64,000 nt of DNA, from the NCBI GenBank assembly GCA_964019425.1, contig OZ025820.1, positions 806,001 through 870,000 of the forward strand, written 5' to 3'. The stretch comes from Flectonema sp. DT1601 (Eukaryota; Euglenozoa; Diplonemea; Diplonemida; Diplonemidae). The notes beneath the pieces are model-generated. The model was not told the DNA's origin. It searched no databases and saw nothing but the letters and a program-made list of their open reading frames with translations. Positions 17,261 to 27,597 of the stretch are shown here, piece after piece. The position numbers and the translations under genes were made by a program. Numbering within the stretch: the first letter of the stretch is position 1; the number at the start of each line of letters is the position of its first letter.

Positions 17261-20200
17261 ATGTCTGACGTAAACGTCCTCGTTGCGAACCTTCTCAGCA
17301 ACGACAACGATTTGCGACGAGCCGCGGAGGCTGAATTAGGAAACCGCAGAGATGCCGACCCCGAAGGTACGATGGGATTCCTGTTACAGGCTTGCACGCA
17401 CAGTGATCCATCAGTAAGAAACATGTCTACTATTTTAGTTAAGAGATCACTTATGGGGGTTTGGAATAAGTTGACTGATGACTTAAAAAACCACTACAGG
17501 GAAAGCATGATTAATTTAACTGCTGCTGAGGAAGTCAAAGTAATTCGTTCACAAGTTGAAATTATTGTTTGTGAAATTGCATCTGAAGACGTGCCTCTTG
17601 GAAAATGGACAGACTTGTTTCCGAAGCTGCTCGCCTTGTCAAGTCACAGCAACCCGATTCTCAGAGCATCTGCATTGGAAATCTTTGCAAAAGTATCCAT
17701 TACGTGCCAGACACTAAATCGTAACAGTAGTTTAATATTGGAAGTCTTTCAGAATGCCGTCGTTGATTCGGACAGCAGAGTTGTTGCCAAAGCCGTGGAA
17801 TGCGTTTTGGGACTCTCAGCCGAAGCAGAAGGTAAACTTTTAAAGGGTCTTCGTGAATTCATTCCTGGAATCTTACAACACTTAACAATGCTTACCCAAC
17901 ATGGAGAGGAAGAATATTTATTATGTGCTTTGGAATCAGTCGAAGAGTCTGGAGGGAGATTCTTTAGACATCGATTAAAGAACATATTAGAGTTACTTAT
18001 TGCAATCTGTAAACAGAATTCACTGGACGGACGGGTAATATTTTCATCTTTAGAAGCAATGATGGCTGTTTTAGAGAATTCTTCAAAGAAGAGTATCGAA
18101 GCTTTACCTGACTTACGTATATTTGAACTGCTTGCCGACTGGGCATCGAAAATAGAATACGATGAGGAATGGGCAACATCTGACCACGTCGACACAGACT
18201 CTGGTACTGTACGTGCCTGTGGTGATGGCCTTCCTCGTTATGCTCGTGTAATGGATAGCGTGTATGGAAAGCAATTCACTGATAAAATGCAAGAAACAGT
18301 TCTTCAGTGTGTTCAGAGTTCTGATTGGAAAATAGTCCATGCGGGTCTCATAATTCTATTGTACTGCGCTGAGCACTGCTCTGACATGGATTGTCGATTG
18401 ACTGCAGCAACAAACCTCGTAATGAATCTGATATCACATCCACAACCACAAATTAGAGTTCAGGCACTAGAAGTAGTAACATCGTTCATGACTGAATTTG
18501 AAAACTACGCTAAAAATTTTAATTTAGTTCTTCTACAACCGACGATTAAATTACTAGGAGATGAAGTCCCACGTGTTCGATACACAGCCTGTACAAGTAT
18601 CAGTATTTGTTATTCAGAAGCACCTGTTGGTAGCGTCGATCCTGTTTTAGGAATGTACGTAGAACAACTACTAAAGATTATAACAAATACAAACGAGCAC
18701 GCGTTTGTCAGGATTGAGGCTCTTGAAGCACTCGGTTATATCACAGACAGTGCTTCAGCTACAGCTTGTAACCCACACTATTCGATAATATTAAGCACCG
18801 TCTCTCAAGTGTTAACAAGTAACGAGCCTACTGTTATAGTCAGCGCTCTTAGTTGTGTTGGTAGTCTGGCAGTCACATGTCGGGAATCATTTGTAAAAGA
18901 CGCGAATTCCATTACTGACTATCTCTGTAAGATGCACGGTCAAATAAGTAGCGAATCAGACTTAAGAGTGGGAGCACTGTTGTCGACTTGGGTTTCAGTA
19001 GCCAGAGCTTTGGGTGATAATTTCGTTCCTCATCTCCCTAAGATCTTACCAATACTAATCCACCGTGCTAGAATTACAGAACGTCCAGCAACAGACAGTG
19101 AAGCATACACTGCTATGGAAGGAGATGCAAAGATCTCTCTTGCGCAACTTAGAAAGGTCGTCTCTAGTGTTAATCTCCCTGCTCAATGTTTTGAAGAAGT
19201 TGTTACAGTTGGAGTGGGTGCTGCAAAGTACACTCACAGAGCGTTTATTAGATTAGAAGGTTGTAAATTACTAGCAGCCTGTCTTGGTAAGGATCCGACG
19301 AAGGCTAATCCTAATATCTTAGCAGAGTACATCAGACAATCATGTGACTCACTGTTAGTCTGTTCAGACTGTGATGATGCTGTTGCTTTAGTCAGAACTA
19401 TGACCAGAGTTTTGGAAAAATTTCAAATTCCAACCGAAGGAGTTGTTCACTTTGGTAAAACATTCATCCAAGCACTCCGTGACTCTGGTGAACGTATTGA
19501 CATCGAACGTGAAGGTGGTTACGAAGACGAAGATGAAGATGACGAAGACACCTACAACGAAGTCTCAAAGGAAGAATTACATTTCCACAAGAAAGTAACC
19601 ATGGCTATCCGCGCCACCTTATTTGAACAAAAATGCAAAGAACTGACACCCATCTATGTTCCTGCTTTTGTGGAATTCGCTAAATCTGATTACGAGGGCG
19701 GACCTCTTTGCAGAACCGGACTCTCTTGGCTTCTATCTTGTATCTCTTTAGAAATGGATATTGAGCAAGTTGCTGCAGCTTTTCTAAAATTATTAGAAGA
19801 CAGCGAGCATTCAGTAAACCTCAGTACTGCTGGAGACGGAATTATTCGTCTCTGTAAATGGTTTAGTAATAAGGGTATAAATAATGCAGCAACCCAGTCA
19901 TTCGCTCAACAAACATTTAAATTATTAAGTGATCGCCTTCAAGTTCGACCCACTACCAACGGCGGTGAGCCATTATGCATAGAGACTACTGCTGTTATAA
20001 ATAAGTTATCGCAAGCGATGTGTAATCTAACAAGCATAAGCCATCCGGTGTTACCAATATTTCAAGTTTTGTTACCCCTGCTTCCATTGAGTGTTGATGA
20101 AGCTGAGTATGGCTATGCTGATGACTCGACAGTTCTAGAAGCAGAGGCTTATGAAGAAATTCATCCCGTTCATCGATTCTTTGTTGAGTGTTTAAGTAAT

Positions 20201-20326
20201 GCTAAATCTCTTGGAATCACTCTAAACAGTGATATTCAAGCAATTGGATTCGGTCTTTGTTCAAGCAAATACCTCACTGACAAGGATACAAAGCGACAAT
20301 TACTGATGCTTGCTGGTCAGCAATAA
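17261..20326 (+). CDS. Karyopherin beta, importin-5/Kap121-like
   Basis: The product has 1021 residues made of HEAT repeats, as in nuclear import receptors of about 1,000-1,100 residues. Similarities to importin-5 include the N-terminal LLSNDNDLRRAAEAEL and FLLQAC, the block EEWATSDHVDTDS equivalent to importin-5 EDWANADELEDDD, WKIVHAGLIILLYCAEHC, and an acidic loop (EDEDEDDEDTYNEVSKEEL) at about 752-770. It should carry ribosomal proteins, histones or other basic cargo through nuclear pores with RanGTP. Importin-4/Kap123 is the nearest alternative. Confidence 0.85.
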   Translation: MSDVNVLVANLLSNDNDLRRAAEAELGNRRDADPEGTMGFLLQACTHSDPSVRNMSTILVKRSLMGVWNKLTDDLKNHYRESMINLTAAEEVKVIRSQVEIIVCEIASEDVPLGKWTDLFPKLLALSSHSNPILRASALEIFAKVSITCQTLNRNSSLILEVFQNAVVDSDSRVVAKAVECVLGLSAEAEGKLLKGLREFIPGILQHLTMLTQHGEEEYLLCALESVEESGGRFFRHRLKNILELLIAICKQNSLDGRVIFSSLEAMMAVLENSSKKSIEALPDLRIFELLADWASKIEYDEEWATSDHVDTDSGTVRACGDGLPRYARVMDSVYGKQFTDKMQETVLQCVQSSDWKIVHAGLIILLYCAEHCSDMDCRLTAATNLVMNLISHPQPQIRVQALEVVTSFMTEFENYAKNFNLVLLQPTIKLLGDEVPRVRYTACTSISICYSEAPVGSVDPVLGMYVEQLLKIITNTNEHAFVRIEALEALGYITDSASATACNPHYSIILSTVSQVLTSNEPTVIVSALSCVGSLAVTCRESFVKDANSITDYLCKMHGQISSESDLRVGALLSTWVSVARALGDNFVPHLPKILPILIHRARITERPATDSEAYTAMEGDAKISLAQLRKVVSSVNLPAQCFEEVVTVGVGAAKYTHRAFIRLEGCKLLAACLGKDPTKANPNILAEYIRQSCDSLLVCSDCDDAVALVRTMTRVLEKFQIPTEGVVHFGKTFIQALRDSGERIDIEREGGYEDEDEDDEDTYNEVSKEELHFHKKVTMAIRATLFEQKCKELTPIYVPAFVEFAKSDYEGGPLCRTGLSWLLSCISLEMDIEQVAAAFLKLLEDSEHSVNLSTAGDGIIRLCKWFSNKGINNAATQSFAQQTFKLLSDRLQVRPTTNGGEPLCIETTAVINKLSQAMCNLTSISHPVLPIFQVLLPLLPLSVDEAEYGYADDSTVLEAEAYEEIHPVHRFFVECLSNAKSLGITLNSDIQAIGFGLCSSKYLTDKDTKRQLLMLAGQQ

Positions 20327-20676
20327 AAGTTTGTCTGATGTTTTGGGGAAAGAAAAAAAAAAAAAAGCATTTCAGTTGGTCGAGTTTTTCTGAAAACTCT
20401 GCCTGCTTAAAAGGAAGTTACGGTGGAGTGGTTTATTTGAGCTTTGTGTGCTCGAGTAACGATTAGTTGCTACTGTTATTGTGAAAAGTATACTTACGCT
20501 ATCATGATGTCACATTTCGTTTTTTTCTTTTGAAGGGGGAAAAAAAAAAAAAAAAAAAAAAATAGAGGGGGAAAAGATTCTGTTCTTTTTTTTTTTTTTT
20601 TTTTTTTTTTAACTTTGTAGTCCTATTTTTTGGGCGGCTCGTTTTTTTTTTTATGACATTCTCATCTCACACAGGA
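20327..20676. other. Intergenic region
   Basis: Two long homopolymers lie close together: A about 20541-20562 and T about 20587-20610. The acceptor CTCACACAG ends at 20674, two bases before the next ATG. Confidence 0.5.
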
Positions 20677-22257
20677 ATGGCTGACAATGATGAAAACATA
20701 TCCTCTTCGATTCCCTCGATCGAATCAGCAGGTTCTCTATATTCCCGATGTCAGAAGGATGAATCAATAATTCAAATCGCATCATGGAATGTGGCAGGTC
20801 TAGACACGACCCTTCGTTGCATTGAAAAACGACATGGATCACTTAATAACTGGATATTAAAACACCAGGTTGATATTCTTTGTCTTCAAGAAACGAAATT
20901 AGATGTAAGTCAGATTGGACAAAACAGAAAAAAGTTCGAAATTGATGGATTTGACACGTTTTGGTGTTGTAACAGGGGAACTTCACAAAGGAAAGGTTTA
21001 AATGGCGTGGCTACATTTGTAAAGAAAGGAATGACTTCAAAGGCAATTCGAAATGTTTTCTCTGATAAGGAACTTGACGACGAAGGTCGTTGCCTCGCTA
21101 CGATCCACGGAAACATTGCAATCTTAAACGTTTATACTCCAAACAGTGCAAACCAAGCCCGTTCTGAATATAAACAAAAGTTTCTAAGAGGCTTAACCAC
21201 CGCCATAGAGAAGTTTCAGAAGCAGGGTCTTGAAGTAATTCTTCTCGGTGATTTAAATATTTCCCCAAGATCTCTTGATCTTCACTGGAAACGTCGATTG
21301 TTGTCACTGCCTGAATTAGCTGAGAAATCTGATGGTGATAAGGCAGTAACAGGTTTATTCATTTCATTGGTCAAAAACATATCTCTTATTGAAGAAGTGT
21401 TCAATACAAGAAAAATAGTCCCAACTGCTGCCGGAAAGTTTCGCGCAGCATTCCAGTTCGATTCTGACAAGGGGCATATTGCTGTCGGATCATCAGAATT
21501 TCAACAGGAATACGTCGGTTTTAATTACAACAGACTAACAATAAGCGAACTACTAACAGTATCTGAGAGACTGAACCTATACTCTGGTAGTCAAGTTGAA
21601 TGGAATCAGTTTAGCGATGATTTTGGGAAATCAAAGTCCGAACCTGCCTCCATAGCATGGTTAAATGAAACAAGAAAGACAATGCTAGACTCCTACACAG
21701 AATTATTTGGTTCTGGTGCTACGGGTAGGTTTACTTGTTGGAATCAAGTAAAGAATAGCAGATATCGAAACGAAGGATCTCGAATTGATTTTATTCTTAT
21801 TGAGAAGACATTATTTGAAAAAGGTCGTTGTAGGGAATCGAACATGTCACACTCACCCTCAATAACTCTATACGGAAAGCAAGAGAATGAAGCAATGGCT
21901 TTATCGGAATGTACAGCTGGAGGTCAATTCAAACCAGCTCCTATTACTGGAGGGGGGATTCCAGAAGCAGTTGATTCAGCGTATGATCATCAGTTTTCAT
22001 CACGTGTTTCGAAGTCAGTTGGGTTTATCTACACACCTCCAGAGTACAGTGATCATGTTGTTGTCACAGCAACGTTTCCTAGTCCAGTCTTTGAATTGAA
22101 TATTACATTACAGTCTGATGCCGCAACAAAAAGTTGTCAACCTCATAAAAGCCAACCCAGTATTTTGTCATTTATGGTCAAGAGAAAGAGATCTGTGCAA
22201 CCGACGGTCGAGAAGAAGCAAAAAGAAGAAAGAGAAGAGGTGGTGATATCTGATTGA
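20677..22257 (+). CDS. APE2-like AP endonuclease/exonuclease III with C-terminal PIP-like box
   Basis: The product has 526 residues of the EEP (exonuclease-endonuclease-phosphatase) fold. Catalytic landmarks: WNVAG (Asn38), LQETK (Glu72), GDLNI (Asp192, Asn194), SRIDFIL and SDHVVV (Asp459, His460). The long central insertion and C-terminal extension resemble eukaryotic APE2, not the shorter APE1. Near the end, QPSILSFM (493-500) resembles a PCNA-interacting peptide, as in APE2. The GRF zinc finger of animal APE2 is not seen. It would remove 3' blocking groups and process abasic sites in nuclear DNA repair. The start follows CTCACACAG by two bases; an upstream in-frame ATG at 20653 lies before the acceptor. 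The stop sits just 5' of the next gene's leader. Confidence 0.88.
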   Translation: MADNDENISSSIPSIESAGSLYSRCQKDESIIQIASWNVAGLDTTLRCIEKRHGSLNNWILKHQVDILCLQETKLDVSQIGQNRKKFEIDGFDTFWCCNRGTSQRKGLNGVATFVKKGMTSKAIRNVFSDKELDDEGRCLATIHGNIAILNVYTPNSANQARSEYKQKFLRGLTTAIEKFQKQGLEVILLGDLNISPRSLDLHWKRRLLSLPELAEKSDGDKAVTGLFISLVKNISLIEEVFNTRKIVPTAAGKFRAAFQFDSDKGHIAVGSSEFQQEYVGFNYNRLTISELLTVSERLNLYSGSQVEWNQFSDDFGKSKSEPASIAWLNETRKTMLDSYTELFGSGATGRFTCWNQVKNSRYRNEGSRIDFILIEKTLFEKGRCRESNMSHSPSITLYGKQENEAMALSECTAGGQFKPAPITGGGIPEAVDSAYDHQFSSRVSKSVGFIYTPPEYSDHVVVTATFPSPVFELNITLQSDAATKSCQPHKSQPSILSFMVKRKRSVQPTVEKKQKEEREEVVISD

Positions 22258-22406
22258 AAAGAAATTCAAGAAAAAAAAAAAAAAAAGCTGTATCTTTTTC
22301 CGTTCGAAGAATAACTGTTTTTTGTATCCATTATTTATATATTATCATCAGTCTGTTAGTATTGTCTTCACTGTTATTGTTATTATTTAAACAGCATAAA
22401 TCTCGA

Positions 22407-24215
22407 ATGCGACGATGGCGGGTGGCTGTTGCGGTAGCTATCAGTCCTTTTATAATGAGTTTCTTACATATAATCAACTTGGGTAGCATTACCACTCAGT
22501 GCAATCCAACTATCGAAAATAAACCAACAGAAGTACTCCAATCGGATTCCACGATGGAAATGATGTTTTTAAAAGAATTGAATGCTCCGTGGGATCAAAA
22601 AAATACCCGTCGTGAGATATCTAAAATTAACATTCATTTTTGGTTTGTTATTGAGTGTAATATATACTCTCCAGAGTACTCTTTATGGCAAGCTCTTACA
22701 TTGGAACACAGTTGGTTTATAAATTCTGGTGTGGGTGCGATAACGAGATTGGTTCCCGGATGTTCTCCTCATCCGGATTTCTCAAATTTAGTTGCGAGAT
22801 ATGGACAGCAAGACATATCGAAGGAAACGGTTTTTTCATCAGTTTATTTTACTCCAAAATCTGAGATCACTTCGGGTATGAGTGATGTGAAGTACGGACC
22901 AGGAAATCGACCTCCTGCTGCACTTTATTGGATTCAAAAAGCTGTCATCCCGGAAGATTTTCTGATCGCGATTGATCCAGATTTTATATTTAGAAATCCC
23001 TTATTACCACCTGTTGGATATCACAATCACCTTATTGGACAACCTTACACTTATTTATCTCAACCTGGTACTAGACATTGGCCAACAACAGTCTCAGAGC
23101 TATGCGGTAATCACAGTCGCTATGGTTTACAATATGTCCCTTCGCAGTCTAGAGTTCTCTTGGATAGTTGTAATATGAATTACAAAGACTCTGAAGTATA
23201 TAACTACGGTATCTTTGTTCCCTTGGGAATGTCTAAAAAACATTGGGAAATAGCCATACCATTATGGGAAACAGCAATCCGAATGGTAAGGAAAATACAT
23301 CCGATTCAAGAAAGTGATATGATGGCTTTTTCATGGACTGTAGCGTCACTAAGGATTGATACAATGGTGTGGGAACCTTGTATGTCTTGGGCTGTTGAAG
23401 ATCGTTGGTTAAATACTGCTGTTACCGATATCGATGCCGATTGTATTCATTACTATGCTCCTACTGAAGTTGATGAAAGTAACACGTACGGAATGGTTTC
23501 TGGAAACCAAATAATTTTCGATTTTAAAACTCCGCAGCAACTATTGAAGTTTGAAATTGAAAACAACCGTCCGCTTGTCGAATCTGTTTTCTTTTCAAAA
23601 ACGAAATTTAATCCAACAGAAATAATGAACTGTAAAGGAACACTTCTATTTGAATATCCTCCATTACCATACTTAATAAAATCAAACTGGTTTACTGAAA
23701 CACAACTACGATGGCTTTGGCAACACTTAGAATTAATCAAAGCAGTTAACAAAGCAATTATATATCATCGAGAAATGACTTGTTCAGTAAGAGGAAGTGA
23801 TGAAAAGATACTCAGACCCTGGATCACACCAGGCTTTATACCATATATGATTAATAGTAAAAGTTTTTTATCCGCATATGAGGTTGTGTACGATGATAGT
23901 AATGATGGGTTTCACTTTAAAGCTGCAAAATGGGCTCATTGGAAATCACATAACCGAAAAAGTTCAAAAGCATTGGATAGTAATAAAAGGTTTTTATGGG
24001 AAGTCATATCACCAGCAAGCGTGACGTCATTTGATGAATCTGGTCTGCGTTCTGCACCTCATGCGTTCTTATCTCCAGGTAGTGTTGTTGATGTTGTTCG
24101 TATCTCACATGGAATGGTTAAGCTCATCATGCCTGTCATCGGATGGGTAGACCTATCGTCATTAAAATCTAACATATCTACTACCCTGTTTGCTGAATTG
24201 ACTGGTGGAATATGA
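22407..24215 (+). CDS. SGT1/HPAT-like glycosyltransferase, type II membrane protein
   Basis: The product has about 602 residues from this ATG. Residues about 4-25 are a signal anchor. The body resembles peptidyl serine alpha-galactosyltransferase and hydroxyproline O-arabinosyltransferase: IHFWFVIECNIYSPEYSLWQ with a following ITRLVPGC, RPPAALYWIQ, and IDPDFIFRNP (DPD at 190-192), equivalent to the metal-binding DAD/DxD region. Such enzymes act in the Golgi on hydroxyproline- or serine-rich glycoproteins of walls and flagellar surfaces in plants and algae. The acceptor TATTATTTAAACAG ends at 22394, so ATG 22407 is preferred; the reading frame extends upstream to the preceding gene's stop but lacks an ATG there. 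The C-terminal 150 residues are of unknown function. Confidence 0.78.
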   Translation: MRRWRVAVAVAISPFIMSFLHIINLGSITTQCNPTIENKPTEVLQSDSTMEMMFLKELNAPWDQKNTRREISKINIHFWFVIECNIYSPEYSLWQALTLEHSWFINSGVGAITRLVPGCSPHPDFSNLVARYGQQDISKETVFSSVYFTPKSEITSGMSDVKYGPGNRPPAALYWIQKAVIPEDFLIAIDPDFIFRNPLLPPVGYHNHLIGQPYTYLSQPGTRHWPTTVSELCGNHSRYGLQYVPSQSRVLLDSCNMNYKDSEVYNYGIFVPLGMSKKHWEIAIPLWETAIRMVRKIHPIQESDMMAFSWTVASLRIDTMVWEPCMSWAVEDRWLNTAVTDIDADCIHYYAPTEVDESNTYGMVSGNQIIFDFKTPQQLLKFEIENNRPLVESVFFSKTKFNPTEIMNCKGTLLFEYPPLPYLIKSNWFTETQLRWLWQHLELIKAVNKAIIYHREMTCSVRGSDEKILRPWITPGFIPYMINSKSFLSAYEVVYDDSNDGFHFKAAKWAHWKSHNRKSSKALDSNKRFLWEVISPASVTSFDESGLRSAPHAFLSPGSVVDVVRISHGMVKLIMPVIGWVDLSSLKSNISTTLFAELTGGI

Positions 24216-24431
24216 TTTTTTTTTTATATTGATTTTTTGTATCAAATGTTAACCTAGTAGTAGTTATTAGTATTCAAGTTGTTTTAATTACCTTCCTCCC
24301 CACCTTTAGGAGTCACATTAGAAAAACTCGAAAAATTTCAGTTGAATACTTGATTTTGATTTTTGTATTAAAACCAAACGTAAGTTTGTTATAATTATAT
24401 TAATTTCCCTTCCCACCCTTTTTTAGGAGTG

Positions 24432-25250
24432 ATGGGAATCTTACAATCAGTAAATCGTTCTGGAAGGAGGATTCGGTTTGACGAAGACTGTCACGATAGA
24501 GATGAGAAGTATGTGTTTTTTTTTTTTTTTAAAAACTTTAAAAAAACAACAGAAGAATTAAATAACAACAACACCAACAGGGAATTCCTCATCGAAAGTC
24601 AAGGGTCAGCTATTTATCAGTCGATACCTGGTCCACCATCTCAGGTGAGATTATCAACTGATATTTTCAGCAGAAGAGATGAAGGCGCATTCGCATGTCA
24701 GTATAACGGACTTGTGTTATCTCCTTCGGTGAGAAGATCTCTACTGCTGTTTGCATTTATAAACAAAAAGAAAAGTTTTCCAATGAAGGAATCGTTATTT
24801 ATAACATCATTCATAAATGGTGGTAAGTCAGATAATCCAGGGCCGATTCCATTTTATTCGAATGTTGTAAAAGTTGTGTTTTACGAAGTAACTGTTTATA
24901 AACTTCATTTACTCACGACATCTACAGTTACAGTTAAACAAGCTTGGTCAGTCTACAGCAATCCGTCGATAACTGTGAGTAAAAGGAAACAAGAAGCAAT
25001 TGAAGTACCTCTGATTGCTGGAACAAGTACTGGTCTTGTTCATCCTCAACAACTCATATCTTCAATGCAATGTTGGCTTGATGGATGGAATCGTCTGCAT
25101 TTAGAGTATGACAGTCTTCCACTTTTCATAACTGATAACTCTGCTTCACTTCTAATGGTTGAACAACGTCAAGCATTTAGTTTACGAGAAGCACCAAATC
25201 AACCTCGCAAGAAGAGTTATACTATTCAGTATGATACAGTAAAACGATAA
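24432..25250 (+). CDS. Unknown protein; gene with one probable intron
   Basis: Exons are proposed at 24432-24508 and 24581-25250, giving about 248 residues. The ATG follows CCCACCCTTTTTTAG (ending 24426). The intron (24509-24580) opens with GTATGT, contains a T run and an A-rich stretch, and ends ACCAACAG. Its 72 bases are a multiple of three without a stop, so an unspliced reading is also open but would insert a Phe/Lys/Asn-rich tract. Spliced, the junction reads DEK-EFLIESQG. No known domain is recognised; the body has beta-strand-rich, mixed sequence with a Lys/Arg tail. The 3' end of the gene is partly duplicated just downstream. Confidence 0.65.
   Translation: MGILQSVNRSGRRIRFDEDCHDRDEKYVFFFFFKNFKKTTEELNNNNTNREFLIESQGSAIYQSIPGPPSQVRLSTDIFSRRDEGAFACQYNGLVLSPSVRRSLLLFAFINKKKSFPMKESLFITSFINGGKSDNPGPIPFYSNVVKVVFYEVTVYKLHLLTTSTVTVKQAWSVYSNPSITVSKRKQEAIEVPLIAGTSTGLVHPQQLISSMQCWLDGWNRLHLEYDSLPLFITDNSASLLMVEQRQAFSLREAPNQPRKKSYTIQYDTVKR
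24509..24580 (+). other. Probable spliceosomal intron (72 nt)
   Basis: Donor GTATGT, acceptor CCAACAG, length 72. An alternative acceptor AACAACAG at 24552 would give 44 bases. T-rich 5' half and A-rich 3' half, like the two other introns proposed here. Confidence 0.6.
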
Positions 25251-25327
25251 TCATCATTGATGATCGCTTTCTGTTAGCTAATTAGAGGAAAAAAAGCTGT
25301 AGAAGCGATTCTACCATCCTCAACGAA

Positions 25328-25446
25328 TCTTCCACTTTTCATAACAGATAACTCTGCTTCACTGCTGATGGTTGAACAATGTCAACCTCGCACGGAAGAG
25401 CTATGCTATCTAGTGTGTCACAGTGAAATGATAATCATCATCGGTG
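25328..25446 (+). pseudogene. Partial duplicate of the preceding gene's 3' end
   Basis: The segment repeats 25115-25268: TCTTCCACTTTTCATAAC, then the GATAACTCTGCTTCACT block, GGTTGAACAA, and ATAATCATCAT past the stop. It has an internal deletion of about 30 bases and scattered substitutions and cannot encode the same C-terminus. It is a tandem fragment, not a full gene. Confidence 0.8.
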
Positions 25447-26515
25447 GTATTCTTGCATTCTGTTATTAACAGCCAATTACTTACTTACTACGGTTGTCTC
25501 AGATTTTTTTTTTTTATTAGTTCGAGTAATTCAAAACTTATTCAAAAGTTTTATGAATATCGTACTTAGAAGGGAAAAAAAGTGAGAGTTCAGGAGAAAA
25601 AAAAAAAAAGACACACATTTGGTAATTCTTTTTTTTATGTTGTGAAATAAACCTTTCTTTTTATAATTAAATAATTAATTAATTAGTTTGCTATTCAATA
25701 AGTCTTTTTTTTGTTGTCTGTTATTTTCTTTTTTTTTTTTGGCGTCGCCTTATCGAAAAGAAGTTTTTTTTTTTTTTTTTTGCAGTTTCAGAATGAGTCT
25801 GCTTTTCCCATTTTATTTTTCTTATTTACGTTCTGGTACTGCCTTTGTGATTCGCAGGCATGCGATATTTTTTTTTATTGAATGTATTAAGATTTCTTAT
25901 TTATTGTTTTATTTTTGTTTTTGTTAAATTTGTTTTTTTTTTTCTTAGAAAAAAAACTTGACTCACATAACGAATAAATCATCTCCTTTCGTTGTTTATA
26001 TTTAGACCACGAAAAGATAAACAAGAGCGCGCAACCGAAAAACAATCCTTTGAAGTAAATAAAGGCGCTGCTACAATTCTTTTTTTGTTCATAAAAACAT
26101 GTCTTCAAGATGGAAACAAAACAAACAAATCAATAATAAAAAATCACATGTATTAATGTGTGGTGTAATACGCTATATTTATTTTTTATGTTTTTTTTTT
26201 TTTTTTTAAATTATTGTATCTAACTATCATGCATTCTCCCTGAAGGGAAGCAAGTGGAATAACTTTTTTTTAACAAAAAAAAAAAAAGTTTGCTTAGAAA
26301 CTGTCAACCAAAATTGCTTTAATTTTGATTGGACAAAAAAGCTACGTCATTTCTGTTTTGGATTTTTTTGTTGTTTTTCTGTTTTTTTTTTTTTTTAGTT
26401 AATTTATAACATGAAAAAAAAAATAAAATAAAATTTAAAAAAGTCTCCTTTTATGTTATTTTTGTTTAACAGGATTGGGAAATTTGAAGTGAGAAAAATA
26501 TCTGACCGACGCTTA
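25447..26515. other. Intergenic, homopolymer-rich
   Basis: No gene is called. Many T and A runs lie here (for example 25766-25781 and 26189-26208). An ATG at 26099 opens a short Lys/Asn-rich frame that runs into a poly-T tract; it could be a 5' exon of the LRR gene, but no donor in matching phase was found. The acceptor TTTGTTTAACAG ends at 26472. Confidence 0.45.
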
Positions 26516-27304
26516 ATGACTGTCAGTACGAAAGATCCAATTGTTATTCTTTCTCACAATAATAAAATCAGAGACTCGTTGAAATCTTCTTTTGAGAAAA
26601 CACCTTCACGAAGCAGACATGAAATTGAACAACAGGAAGAAGAAGAAATTTTAAACAACAAACTACTACAATGCAAGGAAGAAGGCAGTAAGCTAATCCG
26701 TATAAGTGGATTGCACTCTTTGGAAGATATAAAATGTGACTTTGGAGTATGCTGCAGTGCCACTCATGTTGATTTGAGTGGAAATTTTAAACTAAAAAGG
26801 ATCGGCGATTCTTTTTCAACTTTATTCAACCTCCAAACACTGGAATTAGCTTATTGTGGGTTGGTTGAGTTTCCAGAGGCGTTGTTATCGTTGTCGTGTT
26901 TGAGGAAGCTGAGACTTAGTAATAATGACATCAGGTTGATACCTTCAGACCTATCCGGGATGAAATCCCTCGAGTTCATCGACCTTGATTCAAACTACAT
27001 ACAGTCGATCCCAGCAACCCTTCTGAGACTAGATATAAAACATTTCTTAGTAGATAATAATCCTTTATTTGAGTTGGGTACTCCGGCATCGGAAGTACCC
27101 TTTCCCAAAAAAGTTAAGAAATGTTCAATATGTCAGTCAGACTTAACAACAATTATCTCATCTCCGAAAGTTTTCTTAACCTTTAAGACGTATTTCGGAG
27201 TACCCTCTGCCCCTATTCATTATTTCCTTCATCCGTCTGATTCTTGTTATGATTTGCTTGTTGAGGCTGCAAAGACTGAGACCGCCGTCTCGTCTTTTTT
27301 TTGA
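26516..27304 (+). CDS. Leucine-rich repeat protein with CxxC motif
   Basis: The product has 262 residues from this ATG. Residues about 85-185 hold four to five SDS22/typical LRRs (LQTLELAYCGLVEFPEALLS, LRKLRLSNNDIRLIPSDLSG, LEFIDLDSNYIQSIPATLLR). A CSICQ motif lies at about 204-208 and could be half of a zinc site. There is no signal peptide. The acceptor TTTAACAG ends at 26472, so the in-frame ATG at 26453 would be removed if trans-spliced there, and this ATG is chosen. The family resembles generic intracellular LRR scaffolds of flagellates; partner unknown. These LRRs are a different type from the BspA repeats at 6-8 kb. Confidence 0.75.
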   Translation: MTVSTKDPIVILSHNNKIRDSLKSSFEKTPSRSRHEIEQQEEEEILNNKLLQCKEEGSKLIRISGLHSLEDIKCDFGVCCSATHVDLSGNFKLKRIGDSFSTLFNLQTLELAYCGLVEFPEALLSLSCLRKLRLSNNDIRLIPSDLSGMKSLEFIDLDSNYIQSIPATLLRLDIKHFLVDNNPLFELGTPASEVPFPKKVKKCSICQSDLTTIISSPKVFLTFKTYFGVPSAPIHYFLHPSDSCYDLLVEAAKTETAVSSFF

Positions 27305-27597
27305 TATTTTCTCAGAACACGAAATTCATAGTTCTCACCTCTCTCAACGCATCGATTGGTTCATGCAATCCTTCTGGGTTGATATGTTTCTTGAAAGGAA
27401 GAAAAAAAAAAAAAATTATCGTCTGAACGGTCTCTCATATGTAATATTCAACAACAGGAACACAACACAATAAATGTTGAATGGAAACAAAGATCACTTT
27501 CGTGTATACTAATTAAAGTTTGTATTTAAAAATTATAATTTTTATAAGAAAAGGACCAAAAAACTTGGTCCCAAAGAAAAATAAAAAAAAAACAAAT
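27305..27597. other. Intergenic region and A-rich leader with hairpin
   Basis: The A-rich leader contains a perfect inverted repeat at 27553-27571 (GGACCAA, 5-base loop, TTGGTCC) 26 bases before the ATG of the next gene. No other feature is seen. Confidence 0.5.
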
